Source of the DNA: Vespula vulgaris
Taxonomy: Eukaryota; Arthropoda; Insecta; Hymenoptera; Vespidae
Assembly (NCBI RefSeq): GCF_905475345.1
Contig: NC_066596.1
Span: forward strand, 7,435,001-7,499,000
Direction: 5' to 3'
DNA length: 64,000 bases
The position numbers and the translations under genes were made by a program. Below are positions 33,577 through 46,500 of the stretch, in pieces (positions within the stretch are counted from its first letter, which is position 1; every line of letters begins with the position of its first letter). The notes beneath the pieces were generated by a model, which was given only the letters and a program-made list of their open reading frames with translations, made no database searches and was not told where the DNA came from.

Positions 33577-36500
33577 CCGTCGATCGCTTGTTATACTTTT
33601 AATTAAAATCGTCGGAAGTTTTCTATTTAATTTCCCCATCTCTTCGTACGAACGTAAAAGGGAAAACTTTCGTCGGTTAAACTATCTTCCCTTCGTATCT
33701 TTTGTAGGTATTATAAGGAATTTTTTCTTTTCCTTTCGCGGAAAATGGGTAGACGTAATTCCAAATAACGGCTGGACGCGCATAATTAACAACGTAGATT
33801 CCGTAGACGGACGAAAGGTCCGCGTCGTAAGCGATCAGCATGGAAATCGCAGGACGTAGCATTGAGTTATAGCGTGGAACAATAAGAGATTCGATCGCAA
33901 ACGTTTCGGTGACTCGTGCTCGTCGCAGCCGTCGTTGGATGAACTCGTCGTTCGATCCGTAAGCAACCGGAAGGACGACATCAGTTTCTTCGATATTTTC
34001 TCGTTCGACGATCGCGCCGACGTTTCGACTATTCGTTAATCGGAAAGACTCGAAGCTCGCGATTTCAGTTCGATTCTCGTTAACGCGCGACGTTTCGATC
34101 GGCGTAAAGTCGACGCGTCGATCAAATTCGTTATATCCGATCTAATACGAATTCGACGCGAGCGTCGTAAATTTGGTAAAACGAGCCAATGATATTCCTC
34201 GCGAACCCATCGCTTTCGATGGCTCCATTCGTCGTATCTATTTTCTACGATCGCGCTCGACTTTATCATATGCTTTTATTGATTTCACAGGGTTACTCGC
34301 GCGCACGTACGCCGCCTATCTCGGAGAGAAAGAGAGAAAAGTATCCGTCGTCGCGGAATACGGCGAGAAGGAACATTTCGCTTTATTATATCCTATCCAG
34401 GATTTATGAGCAACGTTCGGTTTCACGGATTGGAGAACGCTCCTATAAGGGGATACTCGCGAGGGTGATAAAACGCTCCATCATTAACCGAACACGAACT
34501 CGTATAAACGCGTTTGCTTTTGTAGTCGTAAGGCCGGCGACTCGCACTAAATCCAAACTCGTAAAACGTTACAAATATCGCACCCTAACGAAGCCGTTAG
34601 CGATTCGTAGCAAGTGCCTCGAAGGACCCGAACGACTTTCCGGCGCGCAGGGTTACAAGCCTCGCGGAAGCGTGCCGGTTCGTTTCCCGCGAGTGCCGCG
34701 GATTAATACCTTTTGTTCTTTTCCTTTCGCGCTCTCGCTTTTAACCGATGGAAAACATTTCCGTCGGTAATCGTGCTTCAATCGCCGAACGAATTTGCGA
34801 ATTTCGTTCCCTCGCGTCGCGTGCCGACGAGGAGTTACTTCGTTTCGACTTGGCGTCGACGGACGACCTCGTCGAGACGGCTGCTCGAAAGAATGGACCC
34901 GTTAAGTACCCCGCTAATGCTCCGGAAGGTTTACGAAGCGTAACGATACGAGTCGCTGCGCAGGATTTTTATTCGATGCTATTCAAAAGCGGCTGAGATA
35001 AATTATTTTCAAGGATTTACCTCCTTCCTCCGTTCCCGGACGTTTACGAGGAATTTTACGAAATAAGTCGGTCGCGGTCCGACCGCGATTTCGTCCTTTT
35101 CCGCGGGAGCGTAAACGCGGCAAGGACGCGAATTGCCGATTCTCTCTCTCTCTCTGCCTCCACCTCGAACCGCGACGCACCGCGGTTCGCTCGCTCGGTC
35201 CCTTTGTCGTCCCATTCCTCGTGCAAATATGTACACGGTCTAGTTTCCTGTAGGACGGTTAATCAAAAAGTTCCTGCAAAAGTTCACTTTTCGCGAGGGA
35301 CGAGAAACGTCTACGGTCTAGGACAAGGGTAAACGCATCCCTCGCAACGCAAATTTTCTTTCTCGTTGCTACACGATTATCGTCGAGCTTTCAAGGGTTA
35401 TCAACGGCGGCAGAGCCGACCAAGACGCGGCAATTCCGGACGTTAAGAGAGCAAAGAAAGCGAAGCCGAACGACGAATGCTAGGAGTCGCGGTTAGACGG
35501 AAATAATAGCTGTATAAATCTTAGGACAGCTTCCGTCGGACACAACCTTGCTCGCTCAATCTGGATTCCTGCCAGAGCGACGTAAGCAAAGAGCCACCGT
35601 GAAACGCGCGCGGGCGCACCGGCATATTTATCCCGAACAAAGAATGTTCCATAAACGAGCGCGGTAATGAGCTGCGTTTATTACCGGACGGTCGCAGGGG
35701 CTGAAAGGGTTCCGGGGGGTTGGAAACGCGAGGCTCTCGCGAGTTTGAGTACTTTTTCCCCGACGCGGTATTGGCGCGTCCCATCCACCGAGCTCCACCG
35801 AGCTCGCTGACAAAGAAACGGAGAAAAACGAAGAAGGAAACGATCCACCGTCGCCGTCCTCCTCTTCGAACCGCGATCGACGAACGAGTCCGCGGACCCG
35901 TGTTAACGTTTATAAACGTTCCCTTGGAAAATTGGATTTCTCTCGCTCTTGCTATTTCAAAGAAATCCTCTTCGCCCGTACGTTTCTACGTTTGTAGATC
36001 GATCGTACGCTTAATATCGAAAAGGTGAGGAAGATAAACGAGAAGAAAGGATGCGTTGGGAGCGTATCGAAAGAGAACCAAAGGCGTTACCATCGAAGAG
36101 TAACGAACGTCGCTCGGCCGGCGTTTAGATACGACGCGTTGGATTTACGTGGCTTGTGAAAAAGGAAAAGAAACTCGTAGCTTCGTATAAAATGCACACG
36201 AATATCGACCACGGCGACGATCTCCGACGGAATATATTTTCGGCGCGCGCCAGCGCATCTCGTAGCAGAGCGCAAAAATTTCTCGTCGAGCGTGTCGAAT
36301 CGCACGGAGGCTTTTAAATGGAATTTCGCTCTTTATCGCTCGCTTTTTTTCGTCTCCCTTTTTCACTCTCTCTCTCTCTCTCTCTCGCGCGCGTTTTCTT
36401 CTTTCGTTTTGTTTTTTCTTTCTTCTTTTTTCTCTGTTTTGCTCTTTTTTTTCCTTTTTCCTTTTTTTCCCTTTTTTTTTCTCTCTCTTCATCGACCGTG

Positions 36501-36991
36501 CTTTTTTCTGCCTCGTAGAGAACAATTACTTTAACGTGGATATATTCGTTATTTGCCGCGCTTTATCGGATACTTGTCTTGTACGGCGATATCGAATAAT
36601 AAGCGAAATGGTCAAAATTACGAGGCTAATGGAATTAGTTGTTTGCGTTTCTCCATTCGCTTCGATACGATACAACGAAATATACTCGTTGCGCGTTTCT
36701 CGTTGAAATAATTTTAACCGATACCAGTTCGATATTTAACAACAAAGGAAGGAAAGGCGAAAAAGCAAGGATACTCGCTCGATACGCGAGCGAGCGTACG
36801 CGTATCGAGGTTGCGTCGTAATCCGCGACACGCCGTTCGTTTCTCGAGCGCGAGGCGAACGAGCGGATCGATGGTGTTACATAATTAGGATGGTTTAAGG
36901 TTCGCAAGGGACCCTTGCCACTAATTGGCATATGTATACGTGCCCTCTCGGCTGCGAAAATTACGGCGCAACAGTTATAGGTTCTCGACGT

Positions 36992-36993
<2 letters not shown>

Positions 36994-37035
<42 letters not shown>
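36994..37035. repeat. (AG)21 microsatellite
   Basis: Perfect 42-base purine tract flanked by further purine-rich sequence to about 37,080. Confidence 0.95.
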
Positions 37036-37038
<3 letters not shown>

Positions 37039-37533
37039 GAGGCGAACGAACGAAACGTATCGATCGAGGTAGTGGGGAGAGACGCTCCAAACGGTGGGGG
37101 ATAGTATTCGGGTAGTAAAGTGGGGAGAAGGGCTTTTATACAGGGTGCGCAAAAATTTTCCAGCGGAAGATTCGAAGGAGTTTGCGGTACCGATCGAAGC
37201 GAGAGTCGAACGATCGTCCTCCTTTCTTGTATTTTTTATTTCCTTTGTTTTCTTTTTTTCATTTTTTATACCCTACAAAGAGCTCGACGTGCGCAAGATG
37301 CGTTTTTGTACTCGTCGTCGTCGTCGCCGCATCGATAAACCGATCGATGGAGACAACGAGGACGGAGCGTAGGAGGAAAGAGGAACGACGACATAGAAGG
37401 GACGCGATTATCGATAAACCGGTCGCACCGCGAGCATCGTTATGACGATAATGATGACGTTAGCGTGTTCGTTATAATCAAAACGACGACTGCATCGTAA
37501 TAAGCGGCGGCTCTGTCCCGTGGCGCACGTACG

Positions 37534-37549
37534 CCGATGAATATTCAAT
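37534..37549. promoter_or_regulatory. POU-dimer-like site ATGAATATTCA (copy 1)
   Basis: CCGATGAATATTCA at 37,534-37,547 is identical over 14 bases to 59,891-59,904. The core resembles the palindromic POU-dimer element ATG(C/A)ATAT(T/G)CAT. Binding is inference. Confidence 0.3.
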
Positions 37550-40318
37550 GCCGGAATCGCGTTTTCGGCTAGCCACGATGCTCGCCGTTTATTTCGCTAG
37601 CCACTTCCCCTAACGGGTCTTTTATTGCAAATTAGCCTGGCTAGTGGCGTTGCTGGTGGCGTTGCTCGTAACGGCCATTTTCTTATTGCACCCAACGACT
37701 TGGAGAAAAAGGTAAATAATACGAAAACGGAACGAGTTCGAACGATTAATTCGGGAAAAACTTTTCCCTTTTTTTCCTTTTCGCTCGAGTCGAGTGGTAC
37801 CGTGGTCGCGATCGCGAGAACAAATCGATCAGCGGCGTTTGGCTCCGCGATTATCTTGGCATCCTTGGATACCTACCGGGCCATCCTTTCTTCCTTCTTC
37901 TCAGGGCAATTCGTCTCAATTCTTCAATCTCGAGCGGCGTTTCGTTCGCCGTTGAACGCTTCCCTTAACTCGGTTGGTAATTACTTTAAAGGAACCCTTT
38001 GCGACGATGCTATCATCGCCGACCGCTACTGCAATTTTCTCGCAATTTTCTCGCACGTTAATTCGAGATTAAAGCAGGAAAATGGTTAGCGGTTGGAAAC
38101 GCCTCGAAGACGCGCGCCGTCATGACGCGCTGTCCGACCGCATCCCTGTGGGCCGCGTTTGTCCGACGTGGGATTAAATAACAATGCCGTTTCTCTCTCT
38201 CTCTCTCTCTCCCCCTTATACCTCGCTCTACCGGTCTTCTCTCTATTTTCAGGCAGGTAACATCGATCGCCACTAAATTATTTCGAGTGGCCTACCTATA
38301 CGACGTCGTCTCAGAAAACTGACCTACATTTCGCGGAAGAGCGGACGACTCCGAGCTTTTCTCTCGTTTATCGAGCATCTAGGAGAAACGTCTAGGAGGG
38401 GGTCGGGCAAAGCGTATAAGACCGGCTTTCACTCGGCCCGCTCGGGGACTCGACGACTCCGAGTACGAGCTTACCCGTTTTATCGACGATCTTGACGATG
38501 CCTTCTACGTTGACGCGAACGCGAATCGTTCTAAATATCGTTTCGAACGTATCGGTCGCTCGATCGAGACGACGCCGTTCCATCGTCTCTATTCCTTTCG
38601 TTCGCTCCTATTTCTTTAGAATATTCCATATATTCGATCGATATCCGTTGTCGGAAAAACCTTTTCTAGAAACGTTAATAAGTCGAATTCGTCGACGAGG
38701 CGTCGTCGTAGCTAACGATTCCCATGTAAACGATTTTACGCGATGCCGAACGACGATGGACCCGACGATTCGAGCGATTCCGCGCTGATGATCCCGCATC
38801 GATAATTCGCATTCGAATCTCAAATAGGAGCGAAAATTTTGTTATTTATGCGGTTATCGCTTCGACCATGAATGACCGGATTTATTTGACGCTCGTTCGA
38901 CCGAATCGCCAATGTTTGCTCTATGCCAGAAATTTTGACGCGTCTTCATTAATTCGAACCGATATCTCCAAATGGAACTGTCTCGATTCGTTCGTTTAAT
39001 TCGATACGAACGTTAACATTTCTTTCGATCGATCCTTCTCGAGGACAAAGATGGAAGGATATTCGTTCGAGTAGGTATCCGAGATTGCTCTGGTCCTATA
39101 AGAAGGAAAGGCGTCGTTCGTCGGGACGGTTGCCGTGGTACGATCGAGGAGACCCATTTCGATATTATACGCGGCTAGAGATACGCGTTTGAGGTAAAGG
39201 ACTCGTCGTCGTAATAAAAGGCACCCGCGTTGACGAATGATTCGGGTCAATGAGCAGGTTTCCGAAGGTGGGCCGACGCGAGCGTCTGGCCACCGGCGAT
39301 AAGGTTTTACGCCGTTGTTACTTTTATGCGTCGACGAGCCTTCCCGCTCGTCTCGAAAGACGACGGACGAAGAGACGTCCTACTCGTACCAGTTTTACGT
39401 CTCTCCGAGGGCCCGCAGGAACGTTCGTCTTTCTTATCGTCGAGGTACGAGCACGGGCGAAACGATTTCTTCTTCTACGGGACGATCGTAGCGTTCGCAA
39501 ACCATCTTTTCTAAATCGAATTTCTCGGTTTTGTACTCTTGCTCCTTCCTCCTCGTCCCTATCTCGAGTTTCTTTCACTGACGTCGACGAAGCAACGTGC
39601 AGAAAATTACGAGGTAATCGTCGCTCGGAGGATCGAAAGGACGAATGATTTTCTTCGATTACTTTGTCGCCGTGAGTAGCGTTCGCAGTACGTTGTACCA
39701 CGTACTCGTAAGGTCGAACCACGCAATACTTTGAAGCTACGACATAAATATCTAATACGACGTTAGCTTCGATATTGGCCCTGGTCCGATCGGAATCGGC
39801 CTGCCCGTAAGACTCGAGTCTCGAGGGTCGGAAAGGAGATAATCGAGGAAAAGGTCAGGCACCGAGAGAAAGAGCGACTTCGATTCGACTGTGAACTTTT
39901 CTACGCGGTTAACGGTTCCATTTTCATCGGATATTAAGAAACTTTTCATCGGTTCTGGGGCAAAATGAAGCCCGGTTACCGCGAGCGTACGCTCCGAGTG
40001 AAAGAGAAAAAAGAGAGAAAGAGAGAGAGAGAGATGGAAGCTGTTGGGAGGGCGGAGCATCATTAGTGCCTGGATGGATGAGGGCAAAACAGGAAGCACT
40101 CGTTATCCAGATGGGCAGACCCATATCTCTCTCTCTAGGGATGCTGCAGGATGATACCGGTTAAAGCGTTTTGCATTCATCCGCGCTTGCACTCGGTCAC
40201 TCGGAATACATATACCGAGCAATCCGGGACAGGAATGGAGACCGCTAAGTCTGCTGCGGAATTAGTCCCTCCAATAAGTCTAATGGAAGCCGCTCGTTTC
40301 CTGCTCGGAACGCCATAT

Positions 40319-40322
<4 letters not shown>

Positions 40323-40377
<55 letters not shown>
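40323..40377. repeat. compound (CT)n(ATCT)n microsatellite
   Basis: About 21 TC units then three TATC units. Confidence 0.95.
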
Positions 40378-41595
40378 GGTTCCGACGAATTGTGAAAGTG
40401 TCGCGACATTTCGCGATTTTCCCTGCGAAATGCTTCGAGAGCTCGACCCTCGGCCGAACACGCCTTTAAAGGCCGTCGCGTCAAGGACGAGCTCGCGCGT
40501 GGCAACGAAAAGGGCAAAAGGAACAAACCGTGATCGTTTTTCAGGGGAAAGGAAGAAACTTCAAAAAAAAAAGAAAAACGAGAAAAGAAAACCGACGATC
40601 GCTCGTTTGCTTCTTTTTTTCTTTTTACGGCTACGACTAGTCGGTCGTTAAATTTTCCTCATCGACGTCGACTAAATCGTAGAAAGTATCGAAGACGTTG
40701 GTACGAGAAGGACGTATAATCGCGATCTATACCTCGATTAGTCGCTCAAAGTTTTCGCAGGAAGAAAACTTTCGTCCGAAAGATGATAATCCGGCCTCGT
40801 ATAACTCTGAGCGAGTTTTGCCACGGTTTTCGGATTTCTTTTCGAGTTCTCTCACGAACGCGGAATTGAATATAAGATAATCACTTCTTATTTCTTAAAG
40901 CCCTACCGCCGAGTTCATAGCTTATGCAACGGGAGAAGTAACTTTATTCCGAGCGAGCGCCGAAGGCCGATTTTAAAATGTAGTTAATGGACATTTTCCG
41001 CGCATCCGTGTGACTTTTACCGAAGTTAACCGAAACGTTTGTATTTATTTCTCTCTCTCTCTCTCTCTCTCACTGGCTCGCGCGAGGAAGTAACGTATAA
41101 ATTTTGTCGCTTTGCTTCGAGGAGAGGGAGCAGTCTTTCCTTCGCGATGAATTCGTCGGTGTTTATTTAGATTTTCGTTAAGTACATTCGTCGTCTCGGC
41201 ACAGGCCAGGTTCGTTCACGCTAGAATGGTCGTCGTCGTCGAGTGGTAGCGGCGGCTCGAGAGATCGGCTCTCGCTTTCTTACTCTCTCAACCCCTTTTC
41301 TCATTGTCAGTCTCTGCGACTTTCCAGAGTAAATCCATTTGAGAGCAATTTCAGTCGTTTTTACGTGCGCGTCCCATTTCGACGTCTCTCTCTCTCTCTC
41401 TCTCTCTCTGTCCTCTGCTTTCGGAGTTAAGTAATCTCAAAAGCAGTGCTAATTCGTCATTTACACCCCTTCGAAACTCCAACAACTCCCGTTCTAACAA
41501 GCAGTACCACCATTTTGGCTGAGCGTGAATAGGAAAAGCCTATAATACCGACGCAATCGAGCTTTCGTGAATATCGCAAGCTTCCTCTCGCTCTG

Positions 41596-41598
<3 letters not shown>

Positions 41599-41674
<76 letters not shown>
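41599..41674. repeat. (CT)38 microsatellite, longest in the window
   Basis: Seventy-six bases of uninterrupted CT. Shorter CT tracts sit nearby at about 41,051 and 41,381. It is a polypurine/polypyrimidine mirror sequence able to form triplex (H-DNA). Confidence 0.95.
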
Positions 41675-41680
<6 letters not shown>

Positions 41681-43481
41681 CTTGGTCCCTCCTACGTGCG
41701 CTTTCGAGATGAGCCGCGAGATAAGTCGAGGAAAGATCTTTGATAACGCGGTGTCTCGCGTGATGGATGATGCAACTACGAGAAATGGGATTCTGGTCGA
41801 AGGGACGAAATTACTCTACGTACTTACTTCGTTTGCTTCTCAATCTCTCTTTAAAAGTTAGAAATTTGTGAAATCGAAATAAATCGTATCATCGGAATCG
41901 TTTACTCGTCGACCATGTCGTCTTTCTCGGGTCGTCGAACGACAGAAGATACGCGAGAAGAAAGAGTTCGGAAAGTAAGAGAGAGGGGGTGAGATCTCGT
42001 TGACGGTTCGGTGCGTTCGTAGAAACGGAAACGGGAAGTCTAGAAGGTTGGATCGAAGAGAGCAGCCAACAAAGCGGTACTAACTCGCTGCAAGTTTCCT
42101 CGCAAAGATTCGTGGCGGCCATATGCTGCGGATATTCAACGCCGGCTCTGCTCCGAGTTGGCCGCGAACGCATGACAAGACAAACGGAACTCGAATTTTC
42201 TTTCGTTCGTTTCACCAAATATAGGACGTTGGTCTTAAATGGATTTCTCGAGAAAACTGAAACGAGAAAGAGAGAGGAAAACGGCCAGCTTTCCCGTCGA
42301 CCATTATCGAACTAGCTCACGGAAATTTGGCAAATTTGCTACGTTTATCTTAACGAGAGGGACGGCGTCGTTCGTGAGAAGAAGGACCTGTGAAAAGGAT
42401 AGGGGATGGAAAACGAGAGAGAGATAGAGTCACGAGGAAGAAAGGGTATTCGAGCTTACAAAAATCCCTTTCTCCTGGCGTATCGTAGCCTGCGGGCTCC
42501 ATCCGATATAATAGCGTTTTCTAGGACAGAGGACGCCGATAGTTTGCGCTATTGTCCGTGTTCGCGCGCGTCTGACAATATTCGTACTCCTCCCCTCATC
42601 TCTCTCTCTCTCTCTCTCCATCTCTCCATCTCCCATTCTTTCGTTCGTTCTTTCTCCGTTACACACAGCAGATCGTAAAGTCGTAAGATTCGTCTTTTCC
42701 TTCGCCGACGTTCTTACCGCGCACAAGCTTCTTTACCATTCCTTCTCTGTTTTGCTTGTTTTCTACGAGTAAAATATCATAGAGAAGGAGAAAGCAAACC
42801 TCGAATCGTGCAAAGTGGTATATCGTTTTCAGCCCTGCGAGATAATATTTACTTCCCGCTCGCTTGTCATCTCGAAAAAATAAGAAAAAAGAAGAAGGGA
42901 GCGAAAAAAGTGTGTTCTCCCTTCCACCCGGTTACTTTTCTTTCTTTCGGTCGATCCATTCTCTCGGATACCGTTAATTAACGCTAAAAAATGGAAACGG
43001 CAGGCAGCACGTATATTTTACGTTCCGTTCGAATTTGTTAGGAGGAAAAACAATTGTGCTCGACATAGTGAAATTAGGTGCCGCGACGACGGTCTTTTTT
43101 CCCTTCGTTATCGCAGAAACAACGAATAGTAGGCTTGTCGTTAACATTAATAACAATGTCATAAATATCGATAACACTCGAGCGACACGGTCGACGAGCT
43201 TTTATAAATATGTAGACACTTTCTGGATGGAACGGCGACATAATAGATAAACGCTCTCCTGTATCCGCTAACAGCACTTTAATTTATTAACGGCTGCGCC
43301 AGCTAGGATCCGCGCGTACACACTACACTTCGTTTTTATTAATGCGTGTTCCGTGGTACAATAATGCGTAGCTATCCGGGCGTATCATCTCGTCCGCTTT
43401 CTAAACCATTGGTTCGAGCCTCGGGGTTTAATACCAAGCGTCGCTATGATTCAGCGCGTGGCACGCGCGCGAGAAGGAACG

Positions 43482-43528
<47 letters not shown>
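43482..43528. repeat. (GTC)3(GCC)n trinucleotide repeat
   Basis: About 16 trinucleotide units, mostly GCC/CCG. It lies inside overlapping open frames on both strands that encode arginine runs, but neither has other protein features. I regard it as a non-coding CCG repeat. Confidence 0.85.
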
Positions 43529-46500
43529 GTGATCGTGGTACAATCATCGTTTCGTCGTACTATTATTTTTCTCTTTCGCGCGACATCCAGAAAAATGGTT
43601 AGACGAGCGCGAAATGAAACGGTACGATTAGTTGGAATTATTTTCTCGAAGGTTCCCTTCGATGAAAAATCAGCGTCCGGCTCCATACTTCCGGTGAAAA
43701 GTTATTCTTCGGCAACGCGAGGACCGTTTTTACGAGGGGCGATTCGTACCACGAAAAAGGTCCTGGAAAGAGGACTCGAGAGAGGAAGCTTCGAGGGATC
43801 TCGGAGGACGTCTCGGCGGAGAGGAAACGGAAATCCTCGGCGAAATCTCTTCGTGCTTTTCGTCTCGAAATGACGAGGACCTTGTCGGTGCATTTCGAGG
43901 AAACTACCAACCGGGTAGGTGCAAATTGATTCCTCGTGTTCGAACTAAGTGCCTTCTTATCGGCTAGAATTGGTTCCCGGCCAAAAAGTATGACGAATGG
44001 TTCGCGACAACGACCTCGGAATCGTAAGAGAGTCTCGGCGGAAGCTTTTTAGGCGAGACGCACGTTTTCCGATTTTTATCGATACGAAACTGCGAGAGGA
44101 CCATTAAAAGGAAAGAGAAAACAACCGTTGGATCCTCCTCTCGCAATCGCCATTCGATCCATCTTCGATTTTAATTCCTTTGCTCGTGGTAGCGTGGATT
44201 TCCAGATCGCGATAATTAAGTTGATCCGTTTATACTCTGTATTCGATATATCCGATATATTCGATCTGTAAATTATATCGAGCAAAGTCGAGTAGCTTTG
44301 AAACGAAACCGCGGACGATTCTCGAGCGAGATCCGAACGGAGCCCGGCCAAAGTCCTTCGATTACAGTCGGGCTTTTGTACCGAGCACCCGAGAAAGAAA
44401 AATCTCCAACGTTTCCTCGCAACGTTTCTGCCTGCTCTCGGCAACGGTCCAATTCCGTGGACGTACAAGATGCGGACTCTCCGACGCGTGCGCGAGCATG
44501 TTCGTATAAAGCGACTCTTCCATTGAGCGAATTGGTTAACCAGGTTAAGTGCGTCTTCTTTCGTTAGAAAAGCTCCACGAAGATAAAAAGAAAAAAGGGA
44601 AAGAGAGAGAGAGAGAGAGCGTGTACGCGCTCCGGACGACGGACGACGACGAAAGGAAAACGAAGCTTTCCGCTTTAGACGACGAGGTACGACGACGAGG
44701 ACGTCGCGTCGGCTCGACGCTTTGCCACTCGTCGGCAGCTTTCCTCCTAATTAATACAATGCGAACGATCGATCAAAGTCAACGACATTCGAGTACCGCC
44801 GCCAGGAAAGCTTTCCGGCGAAAGAGGGATGCCCTGGGAACTAGAGAAATGGAGACGATGAAAGGCTTGAAGTAGGGGGAGAGGGAGAGAGAGGGAGAAC
44901 TAGAATGAATTCTCTTCTTTCTGCTTTCCTTTCTTTCTTTTTTTCACGTACGCTTTTCCCTCCCTCTTTCTTCTCTCTCTCTCTCCCTCTCTTTCTACGT
45001 TCGACGTGCACGCGTGAACAAGCCGAGGCCTTAAAAATCCAAGTAATCGAGAAGTTGCGTGTGCCCTAGTTTCCTCTTCCTCGAACCCGAACTCGTCCGT
45101 ACCATTTCTTCGGTATCGGTTTTGTGGCTGCGACGGAAGACACGGAGAACGAGAGAAAAAGAGACAAAGAGAAATAGAAAGAAAAAGCGTCGTCTACACC
45201 TACCTACTCGACGTTACCTCGTTTCCATCGCGTTTTCATTATTTCCATCGATTTCGTTTCATCCGCGCGAAAGACGATGGAAAGAGAGAAACGAGTGCAA
45301 CGAACGAACCTCTTCGTCGCCTATTTTTCGAAATCTACTCGACTTATCTTCCAGCGAGTCCGTGCGATCGCTTTATTTCGTTACGAACTCGGGCATTCGT
45401 CAAAGTAGAAACAAAACGGCAGTAGTGGTATCAAAGGGGATGATAAATATAGAATTTTTAACAAAAAGAGAGAACGTTTTTGCGCGTTCGATTAAACTTT
45501 CGATGACTTGGAGGAGACTTTTCTAAAGAATCGTAATATTAATTCGACGTAAATGGGATCGAAATATCTCTCGCGAGATTATCGCGCTCGCGAAAGTTTC
45601 GCGCCGAGTTCGCTCCTCCTTCTCCTCGGTCTTCCTTAAATTTGCTCGGAAATTCTCGAGAGACGATATCACTTACAATTAGCATCGAGCTTCGCGCTAT
45701 GTGATCTCGAAGAGAAGAAACGATAAGGAAAAGCGTCCTTCGCAGCGTTTTCTATAGATTCACGCGTAAGTAGGAAGAACGCGAACTTGGTCGATATCGA
45801 GCAGCGTTGTCGTCATTAGTTCGGTAATAGAATCGTCCTGAATTCGACGAGCTGGGAATTACTCGTTCGCTCGATTCCAATATCGAGCTGCCGCTGCCGT
45901 CGCTACTGCTGGTGCTGCTGGTGGCAGCACAGTTTCTTCCGCGTTGCTACGAAATTTTCGCGACTGTCCGATCGTCCAAATCGTTCTTTACGATTTCTTT
46001 TCTTTCTTCTTCTTTTCTCCTTCTGTCTTCGATCATAGCACGCGTTCGAGTTATCGACTAGAGAGTTAAGTCTGGTCGTAGTTATTAATATGCAACGGGA
46101 GACTGCGACTCCTAGAGGACGTTGATAACAAGACGCAAGATCTTTCGACGGAGTCGTGATCGTCCATACCGTTGGATGCTTTGTTTTATAATGGACCGTG
46201 AGCGAGCGAGAGAGAGAGAGAGAGCGCGCGAAGGATTTCGAACTTGGTAAACTCAACTTTCGTCTTTGTACCGTCGCTCGAGTACAAATTCCGTAATCGA
46301 ATCGAAAAGATTTTTGTGTTTGCTCGAGGTGTAACTTGCAATCGAAAGATATAGAGAAAAAACATGCACCCTCGTTTCGTTGGAACCCTAGTCGCGTCTT
46401 TCGAATCGAAACCGAACGCTGTGATATCTTCTCCGTGCACAAATTTGATTATAGCGCCAACCAGAATCGGCCTTTTAAACGAGCAAACATTGTCCGAGCG

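Noticed and set aside
34189..34770. Plus-strand 193-codon open frame
   Set aside because: Random basic composition, no domain, no splice signals in register, and overlapping frames of similar quality.
37625..38089. Plus-strand 154-codon open frame spanning a strong acceptor near 37,903
   Set aside because: The frame runs through the acceptor, shows no domain, and has no good donor after it.
43405..43432. GGTTCGAGCC resembling a tRNA B box
   Set aside because: T stem does not pair; no A box upstream.
43346..43873. Plus-strand 175-codon frame with an arginine run
   Set aside because: The arginine run is the CCG repeat; both strands are open here and neither looks protein-like outside the repeat.
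45903..46442. Minus-strand 179-codon open frame
   Set aside because: It contains repeat-derived Ser-Leu runs, has no domain or supporting signals, and fits chance in stop-poor DNA.
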